Of a stretch of DNA of 64,000 bases, positions 27,988 to 36,253 are shown in pieces; the first letter of the stretch is position 1; each line of letters begins with the position of its first letter. The notes under the pieces were generated by a model. It was not told the origin of the DNA. It did not search any database and worked only from the letters and a program-made list of their open reading frames with translations. This DNA is from Sphingobacteriales bacterium 50-39 (GTDB lineage: Bacteria > Bacteroidota > Bacteroidia > Chitinophagales > Chitinophagaceae): the NCBI GenBank assembly GCA_001898505.1, contig MKTZ01000001.1, positions 868,001 through 932,000 on the forward strand, read 5' to 3'. Both the position numbers and the translations under genes were made by a program.

Positions 27988-29172
27988 ATGAAAAGATGTT
28001 TATTGGACAGTGCTATTGTGATCCTTTTGGCGGGCGTAAATCTTTTGACCGGCTGCCAGGAGCCTGCCGGGAAGCCGGGGCCGGGGAGTGATGTTGCTGC
28101 CACCGACAGCGTTAACTGGGCCTTGCTGCCCTTTGTCAAGGTGGACAGTGTAAATCCTGTGTTACAGCCGGGGACGGGTAGTTTTACGGACCCTATCTGG
28201 AAGAAGCCTGTAGCCTGGGAAGAGAAGGATGTATTCAATCCCGCTGTGGTAGTGAAGGGGGATACGTTGTATCTGTTGTACAGAGCGCAGGACAAGGTGG
28301 GGAAGCCGGCGGGTACATCGCGGATAGGGCTGGCGAAGAGTGGAGATGGTTATCATTTTACCCGTGATGCGGAGCCCGTGCTGTATCCTGCGGAGGATGT
28401 TTTTAAGAAATACGAATGGGAGGGGGGCTGTGAGGACCCGCGTGTGGTGGAGGATGACAAGGGAGTCTATTATATGACCTACACGAGCTATGATGGAGAC
28501 AAGGCCAGGCTGCTGGTAGCTGTATCGAGTGATCTGCGGCACTGGACGAAGCGGGGGCCTGCTTTTGCCAGGGCGTATAATGGCAAGTACCTGGATAAAT
28601 GGTCGAAGTCGGGGGCCATCGTCTCCACCTATGGGAAGGATGGGAAGATCGTGGCCACGCGGATAAAGGGTAAGTATTGGATGTATTGGGGAGATCAGAA
28701 TATCTGGGCTGCTACATCCGACGACCTGGTGAACTGGACGCCTGTGGAAAAGTCTTCCGGGGAGGCTGACCCTATAGCGTTGCGGGGACAGGCGCTGGCC
28801 ATGCCCGACCTGAAGATCGTCATTCCCACCCGGCAGAAGAAGTTCGACTGTGACCTGGTGGAGTCCGGGCCGCCGGCCATGCTGACGGATAAGGGAATAT
28901 TGCTTATTTACAATAGCCGGAACGTTCCGTCTATCGGGGACAGTACGCTGCCAGAGGGGACCTATACCGCGGCGCAGGTGCTGCTGGATAAGGATGATCC
29001 TACGCATATTTTACATCGACTGGATAACTACTTTATGAAACCCGACAAGCCGTATGAGATAACGGGGCAGGTGAATGAGGTTTGTTTCCTGGAGGGGCTG
29101 GGCTGGTTCAAGGGGCGGTGGTATTTGTATTATGGGACGGCGGATTCGAAGATCGCTGTCGCTGTCAAATAA
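27988..29172 (+). CDS. GH130-family beta-mannoside-active enzyme (lipoprotein)
   Basis: A 394-residue predicted lipoprotein (LLTGCQEP) with a five-bladed propeller of the GH130/GH43 kind. Family markers include VFNPAVVVKGDTLYLLYRAQD, IGLAKSGDGYHFTR and the EGGCEDPRVV signature with E149-D150-P-R. GH130 contains mannoside phosphorylases and beta-1,2-mannosidases; secretion to the envelope argues for the hydrolase type because phosphate-dependent forms are usually cytosolic. The substrate for locus 2 is therefore inferred to be a beta-mannoside such as an N-glycan or mannan fragment. It is the last gene before a strong terminator. Confidence 0.85.
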   Translation: MKRCLLDSAIVILLAGVNLLTGCQEPAGKPGPGSDVAATDSVNWALLPFVKVDSVNPVLQPGTGSFTDPIWKKPVAWEEKDVFNPAVVVKGDTLYLLYRAQDKVGKPAGTSRIGLAKSGDGYHFTRDAEPVLYPAEDVFKKYEWEGGCEDPRVVEDDKGVYYMTYTSYDGDKARLLVAVSSDLRHWTKRGPAFARAYNGKYLDKWSKSGAIVSTYGKDGKIVATRIKGKYWMYWGDQNIWAATSDDLVNWTPVEKSSGEADPIALRGQALAMPDLKIVIPTRQKKFDCDLVESGPPAMLTDKGILLIYNSRNVPSIGDSTLPEGTYTAAQVLLDKDDPTHILHRLDNYFMKPDKPYEITGQVNEVCFLEGLGWFKGRWYLYYGTADSKIAVAVK

Positions 29173-29193
29173 TTGGTTGCGTGAGAAAACTTC

Positions 29194-29219
29194 AAGGGCC
29201 CTGACGGGCCCTTTTATTT
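29194..29219 (+). terminator. Intrinsic terminator ending locus 2
   Basis: A perfect eight-pair stem AAGGGCCC / GGGCCCTT on loop TGAC, followed by TTATTT. It lies 21 bases after the GH130 stop. The stop codon of the convergent MocR gene falls inside the T run, and the symmetric stem can also serve that strand. Confidence 0.85.
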
Positions 29220-30683
29220 CACGGACTTTTTCAGGAGACCCACGGCTTCTTCCAGCTCCTTTTCGTTCATGGAGGCAAAGCCTATACGCAGTGCGTTGAA
29301 ATGATGGCCGTCTACATCGTACATGCGACCGTCGCTGATCATTAGCCCGTTGTTGGCAGCTCTTTCGGATATTTCAGATAGCGGGTATTCTTTTCTGAAT
29401 TTTGTCCATAGGGCGAGGCCACCCTGTGGCTTTGTGAAGGTGACCACGTCTTTTAGTTCCTGTTCGAGGAGTTCACAGAGGATATTTCTCCTCTGTTGGT
29501 AGAGTTTGACCGACCTTTTGAGGTGTTTCTGCATATCGCCTGCTTTGAAAAGGGTGGCCAGGGCTTCTTCCAGGAGGCTGTCGCCGCGGATATCGATCAT
29601 TCTTCTCAGCTGGGTAGCCTGTTCGATGAAATTGGCGGGGGCGATCATATAGCCGATGCGTATGGGTGGAGCCAGGGATTTGGTAAGCGATCCGATGTAG
29701 ATGACCTTGCCGTTGTGGCCGGCGCTGGCCAGCGGGAGGATGGGGCCTCCGGAGTAATGAAAGTCATAGTCGTAATCGTCCTCTATCACGGGGAACCCGT
29801 ACTGATCGATGAGCTGGAGGAGACGCATTCTTCTTTCGCTGCTGAGAGTAACTGTGGTGGGGTGGTGGTGATGGGGAATGATGTATAGGAGGTCGGGTTT
29901 TTGTTTCTTACAAAACTTTTCGATGAATTCGATGTCCATGCCGTGGTCGTCAACTGGGACCCTTATGAGGTTTGCGCCAAACTGCCGGAATATCGCATCT
30001 GCCATAAAATAATTGGGACTGCCGACCAGGACGTTCGCTCCCGGCCGGATGATCATTCGGGCTGCCATGAAGATGGCCATCTGTGCGCCCCGGGTGATGA
30101 CGATGTTATCCAGGTTGAAGGTCATTCCTCTTGTGTCCGAGAGGAAGTCGATGATGGCGGTGCGGAGGCTGACCGAGCCTGCCTGGTCGCCTGTTAGGAT
30201 AAAGCGTTTATAGGAGGACTGGTTGAACAGCCGCCGGTATTCTCGTAAAAGCAGGTCGACGGGCGCGATCCGGGGGTCGGGGAGGCCGTCGTTGATGACG
30301 GGGCGTAATTTTTTTCCTCCGCCTGGAAGGGAGGCGAGGGGGCCGAAGGTATAGAAGGGGAAGTTTGCCGGTTGCGTGTAAGGGGTGGAAGACACTGCCG
30401 GTACGAAATTATGCGGCCTGACTTCCGGAAGGTGCTGGGATACCTGGGGGCCTTTGCGTGGGACAACCTTTATCCAGTCCTGTATAAAGAGCTCTTCGTA
30501 GGCAGCTTCTACCGTCTTGCGATGAACGTCCAACAGTAATGCCAACTGCCGGCTGCCGGGCAGGGAGGAGCCGGGCTTGATGATGCCGTCGCGTATGAGC
30601 TTGATCAGTGCGTTGGCGATCTGCTGGTATACGGGAACGGTGGAGTTCCTGTCTATGGGGATGAGGGTCTGGAAAGGGAGCAT
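29214..30683 (-). CDS. MocR/PdxR-type regulator (GntR HTH fused to PLP aminotransferase fold)
   Basis: A 489-residue regulator from the ATG at 30683 (MLPFQTLIPIDR); an in-frame start at 30716 is less likely because the family usually begins close to the HTH. Residues 10-75 are a GntR winged helix (PVYQQIANALIKLIRDGIIKPG, SRQLALLLDVHRKTVEAAYEEL); about 120-480 are a fold-type I aminotransferase domain with NIVITRGAQMAIFMAAR, VIEDDYDYDFHY and the PLP-binding Lys in YIGSLTKSLAP. Such proteins often control vitamin B6 or amino acid genes, but no obvious target is adjacent; it is divergent from the toxin-antitoxin pair. Confidence 0.93.
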   Translation of the reverse strand: MLPFQTLIPIDRNSTVPVYQQIANALIKLIRDGIIKPGSSLPGSRQLALLLDVHRKTVEAAYEELFIQDWIKVVPRKGPQVSQHLPEVRPHNFVPAVSSTPYTQPANFPFYTFGPLASLPGGGKKLRPVINDGLPDPRIAPVDLLLREYRRLFNQSSYKRFILTGDQAGSVSLRTAIIDFLSDTRGMTFNLDNIVITRGAQMAIFMAARMIIRPGANVLVGSPNYFMADAIFRQFGANLIRVPVDDHGMDIEFIEKFCKKQKPDLLYIIPHHHHPTTVTLSSERRMRLLQLIDQYGFPVIEDDYDYDFHYSGGPILPLASAGHNGKVIYIGSLTKSLAPPIRIGYMIAPANFIEQATQLRRMIDIRGDSLLEEALATLFKAGDMQKHLKRSVKLYQQRRNILCELLEQELKDVVTFTKPQGGLALWTKFRKEYPLSEISERAANNGLMISDGRMYDVDGHHFNALRIGFASMNEKELEEAVGLLKKSVK

Positions 30684-30779
30684 GGGGTAAAGGTAAAAAA
30701 TTTGGTGGGGGTCCAATACGGCCGTTCAATTGATTGACAATGAATAGCCCGGGAGTCTGGATACAATCAATGATTTTAC

Positions 30780-30810
30780 TTGACAAGTTGACAAGTAAAT
30801 GCTATCTTTA
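30780..30810 (+). promoter_or_regulatory. Probable promoter and operator of the toxin-antitoxin operon
   Basis: Two tandem copies of TTGACAAG at 30780-30795, with a third near-copy TTGACAAT at 30734-30741. TATCTTTA at 30803-30810 is one base off the Bacteroidota -7 box TAnnTTTG and is 20 bases after the first TTG, a fitting spacing for the -33 box. The antitoxin starts 15 bases downstream. The repeats may be the autoregulation site. Confidence 0.5.
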
Positions 30811-30825
30811 TAGAAATTACCACTT

Positions 30826-31062
30826 ATGGAAATCATGAGCGTCGGTGAATTCAAAGCCAGGTTTTCTGAAGTTCTCAAAAAAGTGCTTGCGGGTGAAGAA
30901 ATAGCTATTTCATATGGGAAAAGCAAAGAGATCGTTGCCCGGCTGGTACCTAAGGCGCCTGCAAAAAAGCGGAGGCGGAAGATCGGTATTTTTGAGGGGA
31001 AAGGTAGTGTCTATTTCAGCAATGATTTCAAAATGAGTGAGGAAGAATTTTTGGGTATATGA
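30826..31062 (+). CDS. Phd/YefM-like antitoxin
   Basis: A 78-residue protein with the Phd/YefM-type N-terminal DNA-binding fold: VGEFKARFSEVLKKVLAGEE followed by IAISYGKSKEIVARLVP. The lysine- and arginine-rich stretch AKKRRRKIG and the tail MSEEEFLGI would form the toxin-binding part. The start may be 30826 or 30835 (MSVGEF). It overlaps the PIN gene by ATGA, the usual coupled arrangement of type II toxin-antitoxin modules. Confidence 0.85.
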   Translation: MEIMSVGEFKARFSEVLKKVLAGEEIAISYGKSKEIVARLVPKAPAKKRRRKIGIFEGKGSVYFSNDFKMSEEEFLGI

Positions 31063-31460
31063 ACTATTTGCTGGACACACATTATATGCTCTGGACACTG
31101 GCGGAAACACAAAAGCTATCGAAGAAGATAAGGGATGTGGTTACCGATACTGAAAACCGAATCATTATCAGCACAATCAGTTTCTGGGAGGTGTCTCTGA
31201 AAGCTTCTATCGGAAAATTAAAGCTCGAGGGATTTTCGCCAGAAGATTTGCCGGATGCCTGCTCTCAAATGGGTTTTGATATTGTGTCCTTAGGCACTGG
31301 GGAAAGCAGTTCTTATCACAACTTACTCGCGACACACCACAAGGACCCGTTCGATAGAATGCTCATCTGGCTGGCATTGCGTAATGATTATATCCTTATT
31401 AGCGCGGATGATCATGTCAATAAATATACTTCTGAAGGGCTAAAAGTACTGGCCTCTTAA
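31059..31460 (+). CDS. PIN-domain ribonuclease toxin (VapC-like)
   Basis: A 133-residue PIN-domain protein. The acidic metal site is complete: D6 in YLLDTHYMLW, E44 in ISFWEVSLKA, D96/D99 in HHKDPFDRMLIWLA and D117 in LISADDHV. The sequence is typical of the PIN toxins that pair with Phd-type antitoxins and cleave RNA to slow growth. It overlaps the antitoxin by four bases. Confidence 0.9.
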   Translation: MNYLLDTHYMLWTLAETQKLSKKIRDVVTDTENRIIISTISFWEVSLKASIGKLKLEGFSPEDLPDACSQMGFDIVSLGTGESSSYHNLLATHHKDPFDRMLIWLALRNDYILISADDHVNKYTSEGLKVLAS

Positions 31461-31697
31461 ATATTCCCATTTCTGATCAAAGACTGGTCGATAATATATT
31501 GAAAACACGGCATGACAGGAAAAAAGCCCATGAATATTTATAAAAATAAAAAGGTCAATATCTCGGTACACAGATGGATAGTTTCAAAAAAGTCCTGGGC
31601 GATCGGGCTGTTACGGAGGGCTTGATGAAAATGATCTATCATGGGGAGTTGGAATCCCTGATCAGCAGGCGATCGATCAGCACAGATAGTAGATAAG

Positions 31698-31730
31698 GCT
31701 TGGAGGAAAACTATACGCCTCCCTCCAAGC
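31698..31730. terminator. Hairpin in the PIN/GH109 convergent gap
   Basis: A nine-pair stem GCTTGGAGG / CCTCCAAGC with a 15-base loop lies next to the GH109 stop and can serve both strands; AT-rich sequence follows on the plus strand. The rest of the 31461-31737 gap holds only a 40-codon ATG frame at 31574-31696 with no recognisable similarity. Confidence 0.5.
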
Positions 31731-31737
31731 ATATTAT

Positions 31738-33102
31738 TTAATATTCATCCCCTATTGCAAAATCATTTTTCCTATACATCCACTGTCCGCTGGTGAAGTC
31801 GGGGAAGTCTACGCGTTCATTACCCATTTCAATGGAGCTTTCGCTGAGCGGGGTGATCGCGCTCCAGGCGGCGGCATCGTATACGTCCATGGGGGTAGGG
31901 GCATTCCGCTTGATGGCTTCTACGAAGCCGTGAAGCACGAAGAAGTCCATGCCGCCGTGACCAGCACCCTGTGTGTCCTTGCTCCAGCGGCGCCAGAGGG
32001 GATGATCGTACTTGTCATACCATTCCTGTGCGTCGTCCCATACATCATTCTGCTTGCTGGCGCCTTCCACATAAATACCTTTATTCACATCCATCCAGAG
32101 CCCTTTGGTGCCCTGTACCCGGAAGCCGAGCGAATAGGGGCGGGGCAGGTTGGTGTCGTGCTGCAGGAGGATGGTCTCACCGTTGGCGCATTTGATACTG
32201 GTGGTGACGACGTCGCCGAGGGCGAAGTTGACTTTTGCGCTGGGTGCGCTTGCGCCTCCTTTGGAAAGGATATAATCATGCAGACCGCGGGTCTTGGTCG
32301 AGAAAGAGCAGAGGGACTTGAAGCGATTGCCACGGTTGATGTCTATCATCATGGCCACGGGGCCGATGCCGTGAGTAGGGTAGAGGTCGCCGTTGCGGTG
32401 AACGGAATGTTCCGTACGCCAGCGGGCTTCGGAGAAAGCTTTGGGGCCGAACTCTACGCCGACACCGGGAGGGTTATTGCCGTCGTTGAACTTGATACCA
32501 CGCAGGTCATGCTGATAGCCGCCCTGTACGTGTACTATCTCACCGAAAACATTTTGCCGAACCATGTTCAGGACTGCCATCACGTCCCGGCGATAGCAGA
32601 CATTTTCCAGCATCATGACGTGGGCCTTGTGTTGTTCGGCTGCCTTGACGACGTCCCAGTGATCCTGGAGGGTGATGCCCAAAATTACTTCCGTGCCTAC
32701 ATATTTGATGCCGGCTGCCAGGGCATCCAGTATCATGGGGGCGTGCCATTCCCAGGGAGTGGCGATGATGACCCCATCGAGGTCCTTTATTTCCAGGAGC
32801 TGACGGTATGCGTAGTTGTCACCTGTAATGATCTTTGGCATGGGTTTGCCGGACTTTTTCAGGAGGTTGGTGGTCATCTGCACCATCCTGTCATCCACGT
32901 CACAGACGGCTACCACATCGACGTCGGAGCGTCTCAAGGCCAGCGCTACATGACCCTGACCCCGGAAGCCTGTGCCAATAAATCCCAGGCGTACCTTACG
33001 GTCGGCGGGAGCGGCGGCAAACAACTGGTCGGGTCGAAACATAGCCATTCCTGCGGCGGCAAGACCTATGTCCTTTACAAATTGTCTTCGTGAGTTGGTC
33101 AT
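31738..33102 (-). CDS. GH109-like Gfo/Idh/MocA protein, probable alpha-N-acetylgalactosaminidase
   Basis: A 454-residue NAD-dependent glycosidase candidate. The N-terminus NSRRQFVKDIGLAAAGMAMF is a twin-arginine type signal. A Rossmann fold follows (VRLGFIGTGFRGQGHVALAL), then EVILGITLQDHWDVV. The segment NGDLYPTHGIGPVAMMIDIN and the following RGNRF are hallmarks of GH109, whose members hydrolyse alpha-GalNAc by an oxidation-elimination mechanism using tightly bound NAD. The GalNAc reading is supported by the N-acetylhexosamine kinase-like gene 12 bases upstream on the same strand. Other oxidoreductase activities remain possible. Confidence 0.88.
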   Translation of the reverse strand: MTNSRRQFVKDIGLAAAGMAMFRPDQLFAAAPADRKVRLGFIGTGFRGQGHVALALRRSDVDVVAVCDVDDRMVQMTTNLLKKSGKPMPKIITGDNYAYRQLLEIKDLDGVIIATPWEWHAPMILDALAAGIKYVGTEVILGITLQDHWDVVKAAEQHKAHVMMLENVCYRRDVMAVLNMVRQNVFGEIVHVQGGYQHDLRGIKFNDGNNPPGVGVEFGPKAFSEARWRTEHSVHRNGDLYPTHGIGPVAMMIDINRGNRFKSLCSFSTKTRGLHDYILSKGGASAPSAKVNFALGDVVTTSIKCANGETILLQHDTNLPRPYSLGFRVQGTKGLWMDVNKGIYVEGASKQNDVWDDAQEWYDKYDHPLWRRWSKDTQGAGHGGMDFFVLHGFVEAIKRNAPTPMDVYDAAAWSAITPLSESSIEMGNERVDFPDFTSGQWMYRKNDFAIGDEY

Positions 33103-33114
33103 ATATATGCGGGT

Positions 33115-34176
33115 TTAAAATGAATAAATTGATTCCTGCACCATTTTATTGAGGATAGGTTCTTTTTCTGTCAGTCGCTGCAGCAGCGTGAGCTGATTGA
33201 CGGCCCTGACGAAGTTATGGCCCTCATATTTTGCGCCGTAATACCTGTCGTCGTTGAGATGATCCGTCAGGAAGCGAAGCGCCTGCATGTAGATCATGAA
33301 CTTGCCGGCATATACGATATGGTCCATCTCTGCGGCGCTGAGCTCTTCCTTCATTTCGGAGAGGTATCCGCGGACGATGGCGCGGAAATATTCGTCGCGA
33401 ATAGAGATAAGCTCCATATCTTTTTCTTCTTCGCTGACAGGAGAGAGGTAGGTGCGCATCATGTCCCCCAGGTCGCTGATAAAATAGCCCGGCATGACCG
33501 TGTCGAGGTCGATGACGCAGAGACCATGACCCGAATCGTCGAACAGTACGTTGCTGATCTTGGTATCATGGTGGGTGACGCGCAGCCGGAACCCCGAATG
33601 GTGGCGGATGTCCTCGAATGTATGCACGATACCCCGGAAGTGCCGCAGCACGTCGATCTGATCAGCGGTGGCGGCGATGCGGGCCGGATTGCCATGTTGA
33701 AGGGCGTCCTCGAACTGTCTGTAACGGAGAGAAAGGTTGTGAAAATCGGGCAGCGTCAAATGAAGATGTCCGATGGGGAAGCCCGCCAGCAGGCTGGTGA
33801 ATTTTCCAAACTGCCGCGCGGCCTGATACGCCTGGTCGGCTGCCGACACCACGTCGATGGTATGAGAGCCTGTAATAAAGGGCACCAGGCGAAAGTAGCC
33901 TTCCTGCGAATGGACCAGGTTCCGGCCGTCGCGGGTATTCAGGGGCTTGACAAAAAGGTACTCGGGATGATGGGTCTGCAGGTAAACGGCCAGGGATTCC
34001 ATGTTCTCCGCAATAAGGGAAGGGTGATGGAATACGGCGTCGTTGATACGTTGAAGGATATACGATGCAGCCCCGTAGCTAACCTTCCAGGTATGGTTGA
34101 TAAGGCCCGTGCCGAACGGCCGGATGGTACATTTATCTTCGGGTAGGCCATAGGCCTCCAGGATGGGCGAGAACAT
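33115..34176 (-). CDS. N-acetylhexosamine 1-kinase-like phosphotransferase
   Basis: A 353-residue member of the aminoglycoside phosphotransferase/choline kinase superfamily. The N-terminal lobe begins RPFGTGLINHTWKV; the catalytic loop is VTHHDTKISNVLFD, with the Asp as base; the metal-binding segment is VIDLDTVMPG. These features match NahK-type kinases that phosphorylate GlcNAc or GalNAc at C1. With GH109 just downstream this makes a two-step unit releasing and then activating GalNAc in the cell. It probably starts the operon at 34176. The specificity is inferred from context. Confidence 0.82.
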   Translation of the reverse strand: MFSPILEAYGLPEDKCTIRPFGTGLINHTWKVSYGAASYILQRINDAVFHHPSLIAENMESLAVYLQTHHPEYLFVKPLNTRDGRNLVHSQEGYFRLVPFITGSHTIDVVSAADQAYQAARQFGKFTSLLAGFPIGHLHLTLPDFHNLSLRYRQFEDALQHGNPARIAATADQIDVLRHFRGIVHTFEDIRHHSGFRLRVTHHDTKISNVLFDDSGHGLCVIDLDTVMPGYFISDLGDMMRTYLSPVSEEEKDMELISIRDEYFRAIVRGYLSEMKEELSAAEMDHIVYAGKFMIYMQALRFLTDHLNDDRYYGAKYEGHNFVRAVNQLTLLQRLTEKEPILNKMVQESIYSF

Positions 34177-34276
34177 GGACCAAACATAACCAGATAATTC
34201 TGTATTCGGACAGACAAACGATTGCGCTTTTTGGAGACCACGGCGTAGCCGGGGGGAGGGGGCCTGGGGAGTGCGG

Positions 34277-35308
34277 CTACTCCACGTTGTGGATCATCAG
34301 CTGGGATTCCAAAATAACCTTTTTCCAGTGGTCGGGAGATGCGGGACTGTCCGCGGGGGCATTGGACGTGAGTATTTCCAGGAGCGTCTCTGTAGCGCGC
34401 TGGCCTTGTATATAGGGAAACTGTTCGACGGAGGCCACGGGCGGGAAGGCCGTATAGTGACTCATGGGGAGGTTGGCATAGCTGACGAAGGTGAGATCTT
34501 CGTTGACCTTGTATTTGTTCTTTACGGCAAACTGAACGGCGTCCAGCGCGACATAGTCATTAAAAGCCACGATAGCGGTGGGTTTCCTTTTCAGCGACAG
34601 AAGCTTTTTCATGGCCTTGTCGGTACCTTCTTTGGTGAGGTCGGAAGATACGACGAGGGTGGGGTCGTATTTCAGCCGGTGTTTCTGCATAGCCTTGATA
34701 TAGCCTTCTTCCCGCTGGCGGCTGGCCAGGAGCTTGTCGGGGCCATTGATCATACCGATGACCCGATGGCCTTTGCCCAACAAATATTTTACGGCCTGGA
34801 CGGTGCCGGATACCATGTCACAGGCGACATAATGGATATCCGTCAGATTGGGTATCCTGTCGAAAAAGACGGTGGGGATACCTGCCTGGCGCAGCATATT
34901 GAAATGGCTATAATCCTTTGTATTCTTGGCGATGGAGATGATCAGGCCGTCCACCCGGTGTTTTTTCATCGTGCTGACGATCAGTTTTTCCCTTTCTTCT
35001 TCATCATGGGATTGTCCCATCAGTACGGAATACTGGTGACGGCCGGCCATGTCCTCGATACCACTGATGGCGGCGGAGAAGAATGCTTCGGACAGCTCGG
35101 GCAAAATGACTCCGATGGTAAAGGTCTTGCGCTGCTGGAAGAAGATGGCTGTCTGATTGGGTTCGTAATTGAGCTCGGCAGCCAGCTGCTGGACCCGTGT
35201 TTTAGTGCGGAGACCGATGCTGGGATGATCGTGTAGGGCCCTCGATACAGTGGAGGCGGAGATATTTAGCCGCCTGGCAATCTCTTTTATAGTAGGAGCG
35301 GAGGGCAT
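34277..35308 (-). CDS. LacI-family transcriptional regulator near GH109/NahK
   Basis: A 343-residue LacI protein, start ATG at 35308 (MPSAPTIKEIAR); an extension to 35323 is less typical. The helix-turn-helix TIKEIARRLNISASTVSRALH is followed by the hinge YEPNQTAIFFQQRKT and a periplasmic-binding-like domain (IGVILPELSEAFFSAAISGI, GHRVIGMINGPD, AIVAFNDYVALDA). It lies 100 bases upstream of the kinase gene on the same strand, so it probably senses a GalNAc-derived sugar and controls that unit. Confidence 0.92.
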   Translation of the reverse strand: MPSAPTIKEIARRLNISASTVSRALHDHPSIGLRTKTRVQQLAAELNYEPNQTAIFFQQRKTFTIGVILPELSEAFFSAAISGIEDMAGRHQYSVLMGQSHDEEEREKLIVSTMKKHRVDGLIISIAKNTKDYSHFNMLRQAGIPTVFFDRIPNLTDIHYVACDMVSGTVQAVKYLLGKGHRVIGMINGPDKLLASRQREEGYIKAMQKHRLKYDPTLVVSSDLTKEGTDKAMKKLLSLKRKPTAIVAFNDYVALDAVQFAVKNKYKVNEDLTFVSYANLPMSHYTAFPPVASVEQFPYIQGQRATETLLEILTSNAPADSPASPDHWKKVILESQLMIHNVE

Positions 35309-35430
35309 GGAGCTTTTGTACAAATCTAGGGAAAATGAAATTAAAGTAAACTATTATGATTGCGGCCTTTTTAGGCCACAAAAATTTTGAAAAATTCTTT
35401 CACCTTACGGGTTCTTTAGAAAAAATCGTA

Positions 35431-35664
35431 ATGATTACTCCCAGCGACAAAAAAGCGTTAAAGAAATTCGGCGAAAATCTGCGAAAACTCCGAAATCAGA
35501 AAGACTTCAGTCTCCGCGAAATGTCGTATGCTTGCAGTATTGATAACAGTAAGATCGCAAAGATCGAGAAAGGTCAGATCAATATTACGTTGACCACTCT
35601 CTTGCAATTAGCCGTAGCCCTGGAAGTACATCCTTCGTCCTTGCTTGACTATCCACTAGAGTAA
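35431..35664 (+). CDS. Small XRE-family HTH regulator A
   Basis: A 77-residue protein that is almost entirely an XRE helix-turn-helix: KKFGENLRKLRNQKDFSLREM, YACSIDNSKIAKIEKGQIN, LLQLAVALEVHPSSLLDY. The start is the ATG at 35431, since the in-frame codons upstream back to 35356 add a non-conserved tail and lie near the LacI promoter region. No effector domain is present. A second gene of the same kind follows after 54 bases. Confidence 0.85.
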   Translation: MITPSDKKALKKFGENLRKLRNQKDFSLREMSYACSIDNSKIAKIEKGQINITLTTLLQLAVALEVHPSSLLDYPLE

Positions 35665-35718
35665 ATCACCTGGAATCGTTCCCTCCTGACGGAGTGGGGC
35701 TCTAAAAAGTCTGTTCTT

Positions 35719-35949
35719 ATGGATCAGAAAGACGAAGTATTAAAAAAATTCGGCAGGTATCTTACTGCCCTGAGGGAAGAAAGAAAGATGACCGTTCAGG
35801 AATTAGCTGCCGCGACCGGATTGACATCGCAGAAGCTGCGTCGTATCGAGGCGGGGGAGGTAGATATCCTCTTTTCCACCGTTGTTACGCTATCGATGGG
35901 ACTGGATATTTCTCCCGCGAAGCTGTTGCAATCACTCGATCCGGACTAG
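35719..35949 (+). CDS. Small XRE-family HTH regulator B
   Basis: A 76-residue HTH-only protein: KKFGRYLTALREERKMTVQEL, AAATGLTSQKLRRIEAGEVD, TLSMGLDISPAKLLQSLD. It is similar in length and layout to regulator A just upstream, so the two look like diverged tandem duplicates. It is followed by a small membrane protein and may act with it. Confidence 0.85.
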   Translation: MDQKDEVLKKFGRYLTALREERKMTVQELAAATGLTSQKLRRIEAGEVDILFSTVVTLSMGLDISPAKLLQSLDPD

Positions 35950-35995
35950 TAGTTTTCCTATTGGAATAGCAGGTAGCGCGGTGTATCTTGAGGGT

Positions 35996-36235
35996 ATGGC
36001 TATATTAGTCGGGCTCTTCTTTTCCGCCATCTCTATTTTCGGCCTTGTCAAGTGCAGGTCGAAGCAGGCGCTCCAAAAAATCGTGTTACTGGCTTTCTCC
36101 ATTTTTCTGATCCTGGCCCAACTACTATTCATGAACAGTGTAGTGGAAATAGGCGGACAGGAGTTCATCTTTATTTCGGGCGTCCTGAGCGGCATTATTT
36201 TAATCCTGTCGTTTCAAAGGAATGAGCATGCATAG
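35996..36235 (+). CDS. Small membrane protein of unknown function
   Basis: From the ATG at 35996 this encodes 79 residues with three hydrophobic stretches: AILVGLFFSAISIFGLV, IVLLAFSIFLILAQLLF and FIFISGVLSGIILIL, separated by short charged loops (KCRSKQALQK). A longer frame begins inside the XRE gene at 35882 but its first part is not protein-like. No family was recognised. Confidence 0.55.
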   Translation: MAILVGLFFSAISIFGLVKCRSKQALQKIVLLAFSIFLILAQLLFMNSVVEIGGQEFIFISGVLSGIILILSFQRNEHA

Positions 36236-36253
36236 GCCAGGCCAGGGATGGAT

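Noticed and set aside
31574-31696. 40-codon ATG frame in the PIN/GH109 gap
   Set aside because: Charged and helical-looking but short, with no recognisable family; not listed as a gene.
31930-33093. 387-codon plus-strand frame opposite GH109
   Set aside because: Shadow of the GH109 gene produced by codon bias; no domain and no plausible start context.
33217-34146. 309-codon plus-strand frame opposite the kinase gene
   Set aside because: Antisense of a protein with clear kinase motifs.
34271-35236. 321-codon plus-strand frame opposite the LacI gene
   Set aside because: Exact antisense of a well supported LacI reading frame, with no family features of its own.
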